From Gremmenia infestans (taxonomy: Eukaryota > Ascomycota > Leotiomycetes > Helotiales > Hamatocanthoscyphaceae), in contig JAFEVB010000002.1 in NCBI GenBank assembly GCA_032629725.1, positions 2,294,001 through 2,358,000 on the forward strand: 64,000 nucleotides of DNA, read 5' to 3'. Numbering within the stretch: position 1 is the stretch's first letter; the number at the start of each line of letters is the position of its first letter. This document shows, piece by piece, positions 46,801-57,176 of the stretch. Under the pieces are notes generated by a model. The model ran no database searches. It was not told the DNA's origin and saw nothing but the letters and a program-made list of their open reading frames with translations. Made by a program: the position numbers and the translations under genes.

Positions 46801-48355
46801 AAGAACTCTCTAGCACAAAATAACGAAGAAATATGCGATGCAATGGTCAAGCTATGGCAAGAAGTCTTTTTGTGAGCAATAAATGTTTACCGCACTGTAC
46901 TTTCTCCTCATGAGCCTTGCTCTCCTGAATATCTTTGGTACCATTTCAATACTGAAGGAGCACCGGCCAGTAGTCGCCGTCGCCTTACTGTGCTGCATGG
47001 CCGTCGCTTCCCATTAGAAATCTATCAACTCTTATTGGTAGCTCTTGCCTTGCGGGCACCAAATCCACGTAAGACTCATTTCATTGCAGGTGCAATCAAC
47101 CAGCTGGAGTGTTGGCAGACAACCAACATTCCCTCTTGCCTCAAAAGCAATCGAAAATCCAAGCAACCACTAAGAGAAGTTTTATTTTCCTCGCGCTCCT
47201 GCTCTGCACTGACAGAGCAGAACTTTGATTTCCCATTTGAATAGTAGGGTAGGTTTTCGAAGCTCTTCTGATTATCCTATGCTATTTGGCACGAACTCTC
47301 TCGAGAAGGTAGTAGCAAGTTCAAAGAAAGCCTGCAAGTATTCTTTTGGCTGAATGTGAATAGAGACTTCAGCTCATAAGCAGTAGACGTCTCTTTCCGG
47401 ATCTGCCCAAAATAACATGTAGGGAAAGGGTGTTCTCTATACTTACGAGCCGCGAAGATGGAATAGGAGAGTGTGTCTACTGTTTTCCGTCTATCGGTCC
47501 ACATAACAATGAGTGCATACATACACTTCCACCCAAGGAGACTCGACGGCAGTATAGACACGGGTGAAGAGAATCCGAAGATTCAGCTTCTCTCGATATA
47601 GCAGGATTCGATGACAGATAGGATAGGAAGGTTACGCATCATGCAAAGGAAGGAGCAATTTGCTAGGAAAAAGGGGAGATGGAAAGTTACGGCAAATAGC
47701 TAGACAGTCGTCGCCTTTTATAAGATGCAGGGAAATACTTCTGAAATAACTGTCACCGATACTTTATAAGACGGCAAGGAAACATGACATGGGGAGGAAC
47801 GTGCAGCTTATGCTTCACAATCGCAATCGCAATCGCAATCTCGATCCTTGGCGACCCCATCCTATCCTATTACCCCGTGCCCGTGTGATGGATCCGTACT
47901 ACTGTATACGAAGCATCAAAGCGGGACTTGAGTCGGACAAGCTTTGTCTTGGGGTTGGGTTGGGTTGGGTTGGGTTGGGTTGGGTTGGGGGAATTCCCGA
48001 AATCACTAAACGCCAACGCCAACGCCTCGAGATGCGCTAGGAATAGACAAGACAAGATTGCAAGACAACGCAACGCCTCAAAACCAACATCTCGGCAAGA
48101 CATTGTTTGCGATAATAATATTGATGATTATAGAATATGTCAGGCTAGTACGGTTCTGATTGCCGGATTCAGCAGCTTGTATCGCTGTTTGATGCAGCCT
48201 CAATCGCTTGCTTAAACAATTACTCGTTCCACCGGTGAGAAACACGTAGTTTACCTTCACCAGGTACTTACCTAGATTCTGCAGTTTAGGGAACAGGCTG
48301 TTGCAGGATGCTGCAGGATGCAATATTCTGGATGGATAGTTCTGAGCTACCGATC
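43889..48355. other. Large gene-poor intergenic region
   Basis: About 4.5 kb without a convincing gene. The longest open frame (44603-45034, +) has no recognisable similarity. A 44-codon hydrophobic ORF (46882-47016, +) could encode a small two-segment membrane peptide but is probably chance. Several penta/hexanucleotide runs occur: (caggac) 44784-44803, (ttgc) 46167-46183, (accgac) 46258-46278, (aatcgc) 47819-47840, (gggtt) 47951-47991. Pyrimidine-rich, leader-like DNA spans 45300-45420. Confidence 0.5.
47951..47991 (+). repeat. (GGGTT)n array, potential G-quadruplex
   Basis: Seven G-runs of three or four separated by TT on the plus strand. Not the TTAGGG telomere repeat of most filamentous fungi. 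Confidence 0.9.
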
Positions 48356-48769
48356 AATGGACCTTTTGCGTCTGAAACTGAGCGAGCTGAATAAAGCAAT
48401 CGTCAAAACATTCCTTTCCTACGACCTATCGGAACACAAAGCAGCTTTCTGCCAGAGAGCTTTCCCCATGTCCTTCAAGGCCATCCTCCGGTATTTACGC
48501 ACGGTGATTTCCAGCGGAAAAACATAATTGTCAGTGAGGTGGCTGTGGAATACGGAGAAAATAATGGGAATGTTGAGGGCAATCTGGAAGTGCTGGTCGT
48601 GGACTGGGAGACGTCGGGGTGGTACCCAAGTTATTGGGAATACTCAAAGGCCACGTTTGCTTGTGGGCGTTGGGATGATGACTGGAATTTCTGGCTCGGG
48701 AAGATTATGGATGAGCACTTTACGGAGTGGGCATGGGTTGATATGGTTATGAGAGAGTGCTGGTCCTAG
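48356..48769 (+). pseudogene. 3' remnant of an aminoglycoside-phosphotransferase-fold kinase gene
   Basis: Reads as the C-terminal third of the APH/choline-kinase-like family, in pieces. NGPFASETERAE is in one frame, then ELNKAIVKTFLSY...KAAFCQRAFP in the next. The catalytic loop HPPVFTHGDFQRKNIIV and the metal-binding stretch VVDWETSGWYPSYWEY follow, back in the first frame, running to WSWVDM-type sequence and a stop at 48769. Two frame changes and no upstream exons mean it is not functional as it stands. The HGDFQRKN and DWE motifs are intact, so decay is recent or the frame changes are assembly errors. Function of the ancestor unknown; fungi carry many such genes. Confidence 0.75.
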
Positions 48770-49333
48770 AGTTTCATAGGTTCACTTCAAATCGTCACAA
48801 TTCTTGGTCATTGAACAACGGCAGCTACTGTAAGCCCAGCTCTTATCTATCAGGAGTTGGATGCCTCAAAATGCTACTCGTAAATCAGCCTTATGCTTAT
48901 GCTTATGCTTACTGTACTGTACCTACTGAACTGCACTGTCCTCAGTTGCGCAATTGTTACAGGAGGATTCTGTTTCACAGCCTCCCCCTCCTGCAAACAT
49001 CACATCACCTCACCATCCAAAACATGTCGCTACTGCACGCCAAACCCCTGTAAGCCGTCCCGTCGGAGCCTCCTAATTTACTAAAAAAAAAGCCCCCCTC
49101 CCCAATGGGCGCGGGCGCAGCTGCTGAATGCAGGCAGCGCAGCCCAGGCCGCTCCAAGCCTCAAAAGAGAACTCGATCCAACCAGATTTCCGTTTCCGCC
49201 TATTTTCAATATATAGAAATTCCTCTCCCACCTCTGTTTATATATACACCGGTTCCCCCAAACCTCCCTCTCTCCCTCTCTTTCTCTCTCTCCGCCCTCC
49301 CCTCCCCTCTCATCATACCAAACAACGAAACGT
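48770..49333. promoter_or_regulatory. Promoter/leader of the WSC gene
   Basis: Contains an (atgctt)n run at about 48890-48912, a TATA-like tatatatacac at about 49237-49247 roughly 90 nt before the ATG, and a CT-rich tract at 49265-49315 directly before the start codon, typical of highly expressed fungal promoters. Confidence 0.5.
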
Positions 49334-50078
49334 ATGGCATTCTCAATACCCACCGCGCGCATATTCATCCTTATCGCGTTCCTCGTCGCGGTACAAGTAT
49401 GTCTCGCGCAAAGCAGCAGTAGCACAACAACAACAACAGGCTCAGCTTCTTCAAGCTCAACCTCAGCCGCAACCGCAACCGCAACCGCAACCGTAACAGC
49501 GAGTGTATACCCCGACACGACGAAATGGGAATACGTAGGCTGCCAGAACGAAACGACGCTCTTGAACAACACCAACGGGCTGCGCGCGCTGAATAGCGGG
49601 GTCTCGGAGTCGCTCGAGCTCATGACGGTCGATACGTGCTTGACGTATTGCGCGGGTGGAAATTATGCGTTTGCTGGGTTGGAATATACCAAGTAAGTCA
49701 GCCTCTTCCTTAGCCTCTCCTCTTCCATCTCTCTTTTCCCGTCCCTCCAAATCCAAGAAATCAATTCGTATATAAGCCGCCCGTTTTCCAGCACGATTTT
49801 TCTCTTCTCATTTTTCTTCTTCTATTTTTTTCTAATACCAGAACAGGGAATGCTATTGCTCGCAACTCCTCTCGGCGCTATCCGCTAGACTCCCAGAGTC
49901 CATCTGCAATTTACCATGCGCAGGCAATAGCTCACAGGTCTGCGGCGGATCGCTGGCGCTTACTGTGTACAAGGCGAAGAGCTCGAAGGAAGGGACGGGG
50001 ATTACGGTGCGGCAGCCTCTATCGAGTAGTGTTTTGGCATTGGGGATTGCGTTGGGCGTCTTGCTGTGCTTGGCATGA
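49334..50078 (+). CDS. Secreted GPI-type WSC-domain cell-surface protein
   Basis: Exons 49334-49692 and 49847-50078; 196 aa. Residues 1-25 form a signal peptide (hydrophobic FILIAFLVAVQVCLA). A Ser/Thr/Ala-rich stretch (about 26-55) is likely O-mannosylated. The WSC domain follows with eight cysteines: VGCQNE, TCLTYCAG, the ECYCS pair formed across the splice junction, ICNLPCAG and VCGG. The C-terminus is a hydrophobic tail (VLALGIALGVLLCLA) with no basic cytosolic end, pointing to a GPI anchor rather than a Wsc1-type sensor. WSC domains bind polysaccharide; a cell-wall role is inferred. The upstream acceptor at 49842 would break frame; 49846 is used. Confidence 0.88.
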
Positions 50079-50420
50079 AGCTTCTATGGACTTTGGACTT
50101 TGGACTGGATTCCGCACTGCATTGCATTGTATTGCATTTACGAGATATGTGTTTCGATCTGAAGAAAGGAAGGCGTTTAAGGGATCAGGTCTATATATAT
50201 CCATTTCTAGTGGCCTGGGTTAGGTATACCTTAGGTATCTATATGGGCAGGGAGTTTGGATTGGTGTTTATTTAGCGGGCATACTGACTGAGCATACTGA
50301 GCATTTCTTGGGCGTACTACATACGTGTAGGGATTTGCATACAAGGCGTTTTGAAGCAATAGAGAGCTCGATGAAGAGCAAGAGATACCTAGATTTAGAT
50401 ACGATACAATACAATAGCCA
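50079..50420. other. Short convergent 3' intergenic
   Basis: Between the convergent WSC gene and REV1. No feature supported. Confidence 0.5.
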
Positions 50421-53400
50421 TTATAATTCCACTGTCCCAATCCCCCGTTCCCGAACCGCATCTTGCACTTTCTCTTTAACGCCCTCTAACGCCTTTCCCC
50501 AAGCCCGTTTCCCCTCATTGTCAGGCGACTCGTCAATAAGCCAGGTTATCCACTTGACAACCCCAACAACCTTGCCCACATCCCGCTCATCCAATACAAC
50601 GCGCCGCAAATACCGCTCCATAGCAGCTACATCCTCAGGATGCGGCCCATCACCCGCAAACTCGCTATGCCACGCACTCAGCGTCTCCCTAAGTTCCGGC
50701 AATGTACTCAATTCCTGCGTCGTGAACGTCGGTTTCCGCTCTTTCGGCGGCAACTTTATCCTCCGCTGTCCTAACAAAGGAGCTTCAGGCACTTTCCGCT
50801 TCTTGGGAGGCAGCAGGCCTAGTCCCCCTTTCTTAACGAGACGCTTCTGTCGATGCTCGTCGATGATTTCTTGGCGCATGTCGTCTGGTAGCGCCGAGAG
50901 GAAATCTGGGTCTAGCATTTCGTCGCCTTCGGAGTCGGAGGGTGCGCGGAAGGGGTCACGGGATACGAAGTTTGATTGTGTGAAGTTGGAGGGGGCGTCT
51001 TGTTTGCGGGCAGCGTCGAATTTTCGTGGCCGTCCGCGGCGGGGTTTGGTTGGCGTTGTGCGTTTGAGGAGGGCGCGGGATTTACGGGGTGATTGGGGGA
51101 GGAGGCTTTGTGCTCGAGGGAGAGGAGGGAGAGGAAGTTCTGCGTGTGTTGTGTATGAGGCGAGGATTTCGGCTTTCATTTCTTCTGGGAGGGCATCGAA
51201 GACTTCGGGGTCGAGTTGTGAAGGTAGAGGTGCGTTGGACGCTTCAGGACTTGGACTTCGAGAAGGCAGTTTGAAAGCTGGAGGCTGGTCTTTTGATACA
51301 AGTCTGCTTTTGTATTGTGCCATGAGCTTAGACCTTATGTCTTGGGGGAGCTCCGCTAAGACTTCTGGGTCTATCTGCGTGGGAATAATGAATTGTGTAC
51401 CAGTAAGGTTCAAGAACTTCTTTGCACTTTGGTCAGCAGCATTGGCTCTGGCAATTGCAGCTGCTGGATGAACAGGTGTAGCTTTTGCTTTCTGTGGGCT
51501 CTCCAAATCATCAATAGGGTCATCGCTTTTCAGCCATCGTGGAGCTGCCGATTTGGGTTTCTCCAAGGTAGCCGACCCATCAATATGATCCTTAAATAGT
51601 GTGACACCGGATCCCTCTCGACGAGAAGGCGTGGCTTTTGACTTCTCTGGCGTCGTAGGATCATCGATAGGATCCTCGGTGACCTGCTTGACTAATTTGG
51701 GTGCAGTAGGTGCTCCAAAGTTTATGCGTCTTTGGCTGCCTTCCACGACAGCACTACCAGAAAACTTGACAGGATCCAACTTCGTCATTTGAACACCAAG
51801 ACCACGAAGCTCTCCAGGTGAGAATCCGTAACTGCGGAGTACAGAGATTGCCTCGCGTCCGATGACTTCAGCACTGTTCGTAGCTACTCCGAGAACGATA
51901 CTCTTGTTGTAAGTGTCACATTTCCCATGTCCCAGATGTTTTGGTGGGTCTAGCGGTGCATCTGCTGCTTTTTTCATGATCTTCATAGTGAGCTGTCTCC
52001 CCCTTACTCTTTGCTCGATAAGGCGACGTTGCAATTCAATGCAAAGGTTTTGAACAAATTCTTCGGCTTCAGGCTGGGATATAAATCTGATTCCCCAGTT
52101 GACTTCGGCAGACACCGACTTGCGGACAACTTGCTCTCCAACTTCGGTTCTGTCGATACCGCGAGAATAGTCCCAGATCTTCTCTCCGGTTTTAGGCCCA
52201 AGAACTGTCATTAAACGATCCTTGTTTAGTTGACGAACGTCTTTGACAAAAGTGACCCCAATTTCCTCTAATTTCCCTCCAATGCTGTAAGCGACTCCTG
52301 GCAAACTCTGGATAGTCAGCTCCCCAATGAAGTCCAACACTTCCTCGGGTTTGATTTGGTGCTGTCCCGCAGGTTTCGCTTCTCGAAGTGCCACCTTTGC
52401 TAGAAGAATATTCCCACCTATTCCAACTGAGACCGCACATCCAGTCTTTTCCTTGATTCGTGATCGCAGATTGTGAGCGATCTCATTCGCTTTCTCCTGC
52501 TCACGCCATATACTGCCCTCCTTGATCCCAAATCCATCAGTGCCACCCGCAGGTAGGCACAGAGAAGTGATATCGACAAGGGCCTCGTCAACACTAACAC
52601 TTTGCACAACACCCCCAACGTCCAGAATAGCCTCGTAGAAACCTTCACTGGCTTCTTCGTAAGCAGGAAAGTCGTAAGGAAGGACTTTGATGTTTGAACA
52701 CAGCTTTAAAGCGTTCTTCATCCACATTCCATTTTTGACACCAAACTCACGCGCAGGGTAGTTGCAGCTGGCAATTTCAGACCCAGTACCGCTTCCATGG
52801 GCTACTACCGCTGGCTTGTCAACATACTCTGGTGCGCTTTTGAGGGAGACTGCACAGAAGAAGCTGTCGAAATCTACATGCATGATGTATCTTCTGGCGC
52901 CTGGTTTACGTTTGACGGGCTGCCGCTGCGAAGCTAATTTCTCGGCTGCCATTTGTTGAAAGCGAGATTTGAGATCGGATTTCCAAGTTGAAAGGTGATG
53001 CAGACGAGACTCCGAATAATACTGTTTGATAAATTCCGGATTTGCTGTCGATGATTTCCTGATATGTGGGTCTGCCAGTAAAATCGCATTGTGCTCTTCA
53101 GCAGTCAGTATTTTGGCTTTCTTGGAAGGAGATTCCATCTCAATATCATGGGGTCGCTTCCGAGAATTTGAATGAACTTCTGTGGTGGAAGGGGTAGCAT
53201 CTTCGGGTAGTGTATTCTCTAGGATACTGGCTCCGGCTTTAGACGGCGTCCTCATATGAGGGGATATGTCCTTGACTTTTGTCTCTGTTACCAGTCTCTC
53301 GGCTGTTAGATTATCACCAGCTGCTACATGGTTCAATGCGTCTTCCAACGATGATGTGACCTCGAAGTTCCCAGATGAGATGGGATTCTCATCAGGGATA

Positions 53401-54119
53401 ACTTCTTGCTTCTCTGCGGCGGCTTCGATGCTTTCCCTCGGTTGGTCCGAAGAGTCATCCATGTAAGCCCCTGTTCCGTTGAAAGCGATCGCTTGAGTAC
53501 TCGGGAAATGGGCTCCCCCATCATCGTCTATATCATCTGCAACATCTTTGACTTGGCTCGTGTACCAGCTGGTACTCGTTTGGTCCCGGTAGCCCTTTTG
53601 CTGGGTATTGGCCTGACTAACCATTCGACCTGCATCGAATCCTAGTAAACGTTGACCGGACCCTTCATCGAGTACCCGGTAAGAGTCCCATGGTAACAAC
53701 TTCCCGGCTTTCACGCTATCCACAACCCACGCCGGCTTGACGATTCGATACCTGCGAAATTCGATAGCCTTCTTCGGGGTCAGGTTCGCAGCAATGATAT
53801 GAGTGACTGTCGTCTTTCCGTCAAGATATTGCATGAACCCACCGCCATGACTGACAATGAGATGATGGAGATCGTTCAATGATGGTTGGGTATACCCATT
53901 TACTTGCGCCACGATACCTCGGAAGATTTGTGGTTTGCCAACGGAAGATGACCGGACCTCTGCGTCCAAATTCTGAAGCTTTATCTTCTTGCGGCGGAAG
54001 TAATCCGAGAATCCTCCAAACTTGGAACCCTCATACTCGTCGCCTTCCTCATTTTCAAAGTTGTGAGCCTCGATCCGCTTTCGTACCGACTCGGAGTTCT
54101 TCTCCAACAGGCTCCCCAT
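50421..54119 (-). CDS. REV1: REV1 translesion DNA polymerase (deoxycytidyl transferase)
   Basis: Single 1232-aa open frame, no intron. Y-family polymerase inserting dCMP opposite lesions and scaffolding other translesion polymerases at stalled forks in the nucleus. Domains: BRCT at about 62-150 (FRGIVAQVNGYTQPS...WVVDSVKAGKLLPWDSY); polymerase from about 408 with the catalytic block HVDFDSFFCAVSL and SVDEALVDIT; little finger. Three ubiquitin-binding motifs follow: IDPEVLAELPQDIRSKL (about 910), LDPEVFDALPEEMKAEIL (about 973), LDPDFLSALPDDMRQEII (about 1073). The C-terminal helical Rev1 interaction domain spans about 1110-1225. Catalytic acidic residues D/E are present, so it should be active. 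Confidence 0.96.
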   Translation of the reverse strand: MGSLLEKNSESVRKRIEAHNFENEEGDEYEGSKFGGFSDYFRRKKIKLQNLDAEVRSSSVGKPQIFRGIVAQVNGYTQPSLNDLHHLIVSHGGGFMQYLDGKTTVTHIIAANLTPKKAIEFRRYRIVKPAWVVDSVKAGKLLPWDSYRVLDEGSGQRLLGFDAGRMVSQANTQQKGYRDQTSTSWYTSQVKDVADDIDDDGGAHFPSTQAIAFNGTGAYMDDSSDQPRESIEAAAEKQEVIPDENPISSGNFEVTSSLEDALNHVAAGDNLTAERLVTETKVKDISPHMRTPSKAGASILENTLPEDATPSTTEVHSNSRKRPHDIEMESPSKKAKILTAEEHNAILLADPHIRKSSTANPEFIKQYYSESRLHHLSTWKSDLKSRFQQMAAEKLASQRQPVKRKPGARRYIMHVDFDSFFCAVSLKSAPEYVDKPAVVAHGSGTGSEIASCNYPAREFGVKNGMWMKNALKLCSNIKVLPYDFPAYEEASEGFYEAILDVGGVVQSVSVDEALVDITSLCLPAGGTDGFGIKEGSIWREQEKANEIAHNLRSRIKEKTGCAVSVGIGGNILLAKVALREAKPAGQHQIKPEEVLDFIGELTIQSLPGVAYSIGGKLEEIGVTFVKDVRQLNKDRLMTVLGPKTGEKIWDYSRGIDRTEVGEQVVRKSVSAEVNWGIRFISQPEAEEFVQNLCIELQRRLIEQRVRGRQLTMKIMKKAADAPLDPPKHLGHGKCDTYNKSIVLGVATNSAEVIGREAISVLRSYGFSPGELRGLGVQMTKLDPVKFSGSAVVEGSQRRINFGAPTAPKLVKQVTEDPIDDPTTPEKSKATPSRREGSGVTLFKDHIDGSATLEKPKSAAPRWLKSDDPIDDLESPQKAKATPVHPAAAIARANAADQSAKKFLNLTGTQFIIPTQIDPEVLAELPQDIRSKLMAQYKSRLVSKDQPPAFKLPSRSPSPEASNAPLPSQLDPEVFDALPEEMKAEILASYTTHAELPLPPLPRAQSLLPQSPRKSRALLKRTTPTKPRRGRPRKFDAARKQDAPSNFTQSNFVSRDPFRAPSDSEGDEMLDPDFLSALPDDMRQEIIDEHRQKRLVKKGGLGLLPPKKRKVPEAPLLGQRRIKLPPKERKPTFTTQELSTLPELRETLSAWHSEFAGDGPHPEDVAAMERYLRRVVLDERDVGKVVGVVKWITWLIDESPDNEGKRAWGKALEGVKEKVQDAVRERGIGTVEL

Positions 54120-54692
54120 ATTGGCTCAGTAGTGGCAGTATCGAGGCTTCAACAAAGGTGTCACTGAAGGCGCATTTTTAATATCCATGGACGGATCTTC
54201 TGTGTGACTGGACGCCGGTCTTATGAACGTTGTTGAGTTGGAAAGGATTGAAACATGGCATCTGCTCCCCAAACGCGTTAGATCTCGCGCGGTGTCACGT
54301 GTGGCTCGCGGATCCACTTTTTGCATCCAACCCAATGCTAGCTTTCTTCGATGCCAATGGTTCTTGAACTTCTTGCTTAAATGCAAGTCAACGAACGTAT
54401 TGCTATTTTACCAAATGAACAAGTGTTATTAAGTGTTATTAAGTGTTATCAAGTATTGAAATAAAGTATCATGCTCAGGTTCTCGCACTAGGTGTACATC
54501 CTGCGGTGTGTGCCGTTCGATCTAAGATGATGGCTGTCTTTAGTGTACCTCGTCATCATTGCCCCCCTTGTTCTCCGGAATTTCCATTCTCCTGTGTTCT
54601 CTTTATACCATCATAGCCTTGCACTTGATACTTACATGTTGCTCTTTTTCAACGGTCAATCTTTTTGGAATAAAGTACAATTTTGAAAAATA
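54120..54692. promoter_or_regulatory. Divergent region REV1 / MFS transporter
   Basis: Between divergent start codons. Contains a 10-bp tandem repeat (aagtgttatt, three copies at 54421-54450). No specific site assigned. Confidence 0.4.
54421..54450. repeat. 10-bp tandem repeat, three copies
   Basis: aagtgttatt twice perfectly and once with a final c, followed by a partial copy. Confidence 0.9.
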
Positions 54693-56435
54693 ATGCCTGG
54701 CGCAGAACACGAAACATCGCCACTTCTACGAGACCAGGAACATGGAGATGTCCATGATGAAAGACAAGTAGGTTCCAGCGATTTCAACAGAAATTCGGAT
54801 TTCTTCTTACATTGGTCGATGTAGGAGGTAGTCCTTTCCACAAAAGATAGATCACATCCGCGAGACTGGCCAGAATGGAAGAAATTATGCAATATCGCGG
54901 TGATTGCAAGCATGTCCAGTAAGTCATTTGATCCTTGCCGTGAACTAAGATGTGGACAAATATCAAGTCGTTGAATCTGAGGATGATTATTCATTGAGAG
55001 ACGTCAACCGTTCGACCAAGTCAACGACTTGAAATATGTCCATGCTGATATTGCCATCGCTTCTCAGCCAACTAACAGCCATTCAGTTCTTAGCCCTTTG
55101 GCCAGCAGTATTTTCACTCCTGGAATAGATCGGATCGCCAAGTCCCTTCATGCCACCAACAGCGCTGTCATTGGATGTCAAACTGGATTTGTTATTATGC
55201 TTGGTGCTGGCCCTTGCCTTCTTGCACCGCTGTCCGAGACATTTGGTCGCAAGCCCTTGTATCTTATCTGCTTTACTATTTTTGCGCTTCTTCAAATACC
55301 CACGGCACTAGCACCCAATTTACCGTTACTCATTACCGCGCGTACTTTGGCGGGCTTCTTTGGAAGTGTTGGCATTGCGAATGGAGGAGGAACGATAAGT
55401 GATATGTATGAACCCACTGAACGTGCTGGTATCTTTGGGTGGTACCTATTAGGTCCCTTACTAGGACCGACTATTGGACCTTTGCTCGGTGGAGTCATTA
55501 TGGAAAACTTGGAATGGCCGGTAGGAAGAATTTCCCTTATTTTCCTGTTCATGGACTTCTGAGAAGCAAAGTACTGATTCGATTCAAAGTGGCTCTTCTG
55601 GATCCTCTTCATAATCTGCAGCGTGGTAGTCGCTGGTGCACTCTTCTTTCTCAGAGAAACTTACGTTCCAGTGCTTCTAGCGCAACGCAAAAAACAGCTC
55701 GAAAGAACAGAGGGTGGTAATTACTTCTTCGAGGATGAAAGTGAGGAACCGCTTTCCACCAGACTTGTCCACTCTATTCAACGCCCCATACGTATCCTGT
55801 TCACTCAACCCATCGTCATCGCTATGGCTACCTACCAAGCGCTCATATTTGCCACGACATACAGTCTATACACCCAGTTCCAAACCATATACAGCGAGAA
55901 GTATGGCTTCAACACTCTCCAGGTCGGACTTGTATATCTTGGCCCTGGTCTGGGATTCCTGACGGCGGTCTGGTTTCTCGTTCCTCGCATTGATACTGTT
56001 TACAACAAACTAGCAAAGAAGCACGGAGGGGCGAAACCAGAATACCGTCTCCCGCTCGCCAACATCGGTGCTGTTCTGATACCCATCTCGCTCTTCTGCT
56101 TCGCCTGGACTGTCGAACTTCACATCCATTGGTTCGTTACTATCGCCGCTACGTACTTCTACGGAATCGGTCAAGTCGTAATTTTCAATTCGTTGCAAAA
56201 TTATTATATTGATACCTTTGAGAAGTATGCAGCGAGCGCTGTGGCGGCTGGGGCATTGTTCAGGAGTCTCGTTGGTGGTGTGGTGCCGATGTTTACTCCC
56301 ATGCTGTTGGAAAGATACGGAGTCGGATGGGGTATAAGCTTATTCGCATTTATTGGTGTCTTACTAGCTCCGATCCCAGTAGTGTTCTGGTATTATGGAG
56401 AGTTTTTGAGAGAAAGATTTGCTATTGTCCTTTAG
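54693..56435 (+). CDS. MFS transporter, DHA1-type drug:H+ antiporter
   Basis: Exons 54693-54767, 54825-54918, 55087-55520, 55590-56435; 482 aa with about 12 membrane segments. N-terminal cytosolic tail, then RDWPEWKKLCNIAVIASMS, SPLASSIFTPGI, the motif-A-like SETFGRKPLYL, GFFGSVGIANGGGTISDMY, and the antiporter motif C GWYLLGPLLGPTIGPLLGG. The third intron (55521-55589) contains an in-frame stop, so the gene looks broken unless spliced; splicing restores LEWPWLFWILFIICS. Exports small hydrophobic compounds in relatives; substrate here unknown. Downstream is a decayed unrelated gene. Confidence 0.87.
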
Positions 56436-56730
56436 TAAGCTGTTAGTAGCAGATGATGTTTAGAGCCAGGTAGCGTTGTTGCATGTTGAAAATAACTTGA
56501 CACTGCGGAAAAGTTTGTATTAGATATAGAAATGCCTCCTTGCCGTTATAACCGAAGGCTAAGCTCTCATGAACTGTTTTGAAGTCCCGGTTGAATGTGC
56601 TCAAGCAGGCGCTAATGACGACTTGGTGCATTTGAGCTCTATATCCACCGCAAAATTGAACCCTGGACGTACGGAGGTACGGAAAAGGTGTGTCTCCTTA
56701 ATCATCCCGCACAAATTCCAACTTCTAGAC
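56436..56730. other. Short intergenic
   Basis: 3' flank of the MFS gene; nothing recognised. Confidence 0.5.
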
Positions 56731-57176
56731 ATGTTCCCGATCGACCTCTTCTACATGCTCACCACCGAATACCTCACCAACTGCAACCTCCCAACCTCCC
56801 TCATCTCACAAGGCACTCACTCCATGCACAAGTAACAAACATACCTTTCTTCCCTTTTTTCCATCCACTGAAACTGACCTGACTCCAAAATCAGTCTCCT
56901 ATATCTTCCTCCCCATCCCCGGCTCCCACATCCTCCTAACCGCCTCCGCAACTCTCAAACTAACACACCACCACCTCCCCCGCCGTGCAAGCCGGTCTCC
57001 TAGATGTCTGGACTGACTAATATGGGTGGATTGTAGGAGGCATTACGAATGGTCAGGAAATGGTGGCTGCATATATTAGGGAAAAGTTCCCGGGGCCGGG
57101 TGCTGAGACCATATTGGCCATGGCGGATGTGGGGGAGAAGGGGGTTGAGTATAGCAAGAGTAAGCCGAGCAGGTAA
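56731..57176 (+). pseudogene. Broken conserved gene of unknown function
   Basis: Pieces in shifted frames that read like one protein: FPIDLFYMLTTEYLTN at 56731-56830; an apparent intron region; SYIFLPIPGSHILLTASATL near 56895-56960; AGLLDVWTD near 56985-57015, one frame away; then a stop followed by YGWIVGGITNGQEMVAAYIR and a C-terminal stretch ending at a stop at 57176. The third position is strongly C/G in the first part, as in genes. A one-base loss in a C-run near 56975 and a stop at 57018 break it. Family not known to me; it could also be a real gene with sequencing errors. Confidence 0.45.

Noticed and set aside
46882..47016. 44-codon hydrophobic plus-strand ORF, possible small membrane peptide
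   Set aside because: No supporting neighbour, splice or conservation evidence; too short to separate from chance.
50308..51471. 387-codon plus-strand open frame
   Set aside because: Antisense shadow of REV1, whose minus-strand domains are unmistakable.
55521..55589. In-frame stop suggesting that the MFS gene is broken
   Set aside because: The stop lies in an intron with GTAGGA donor and AAAG acceptor; splicing restores the conserved LEW-PWLFW junction.
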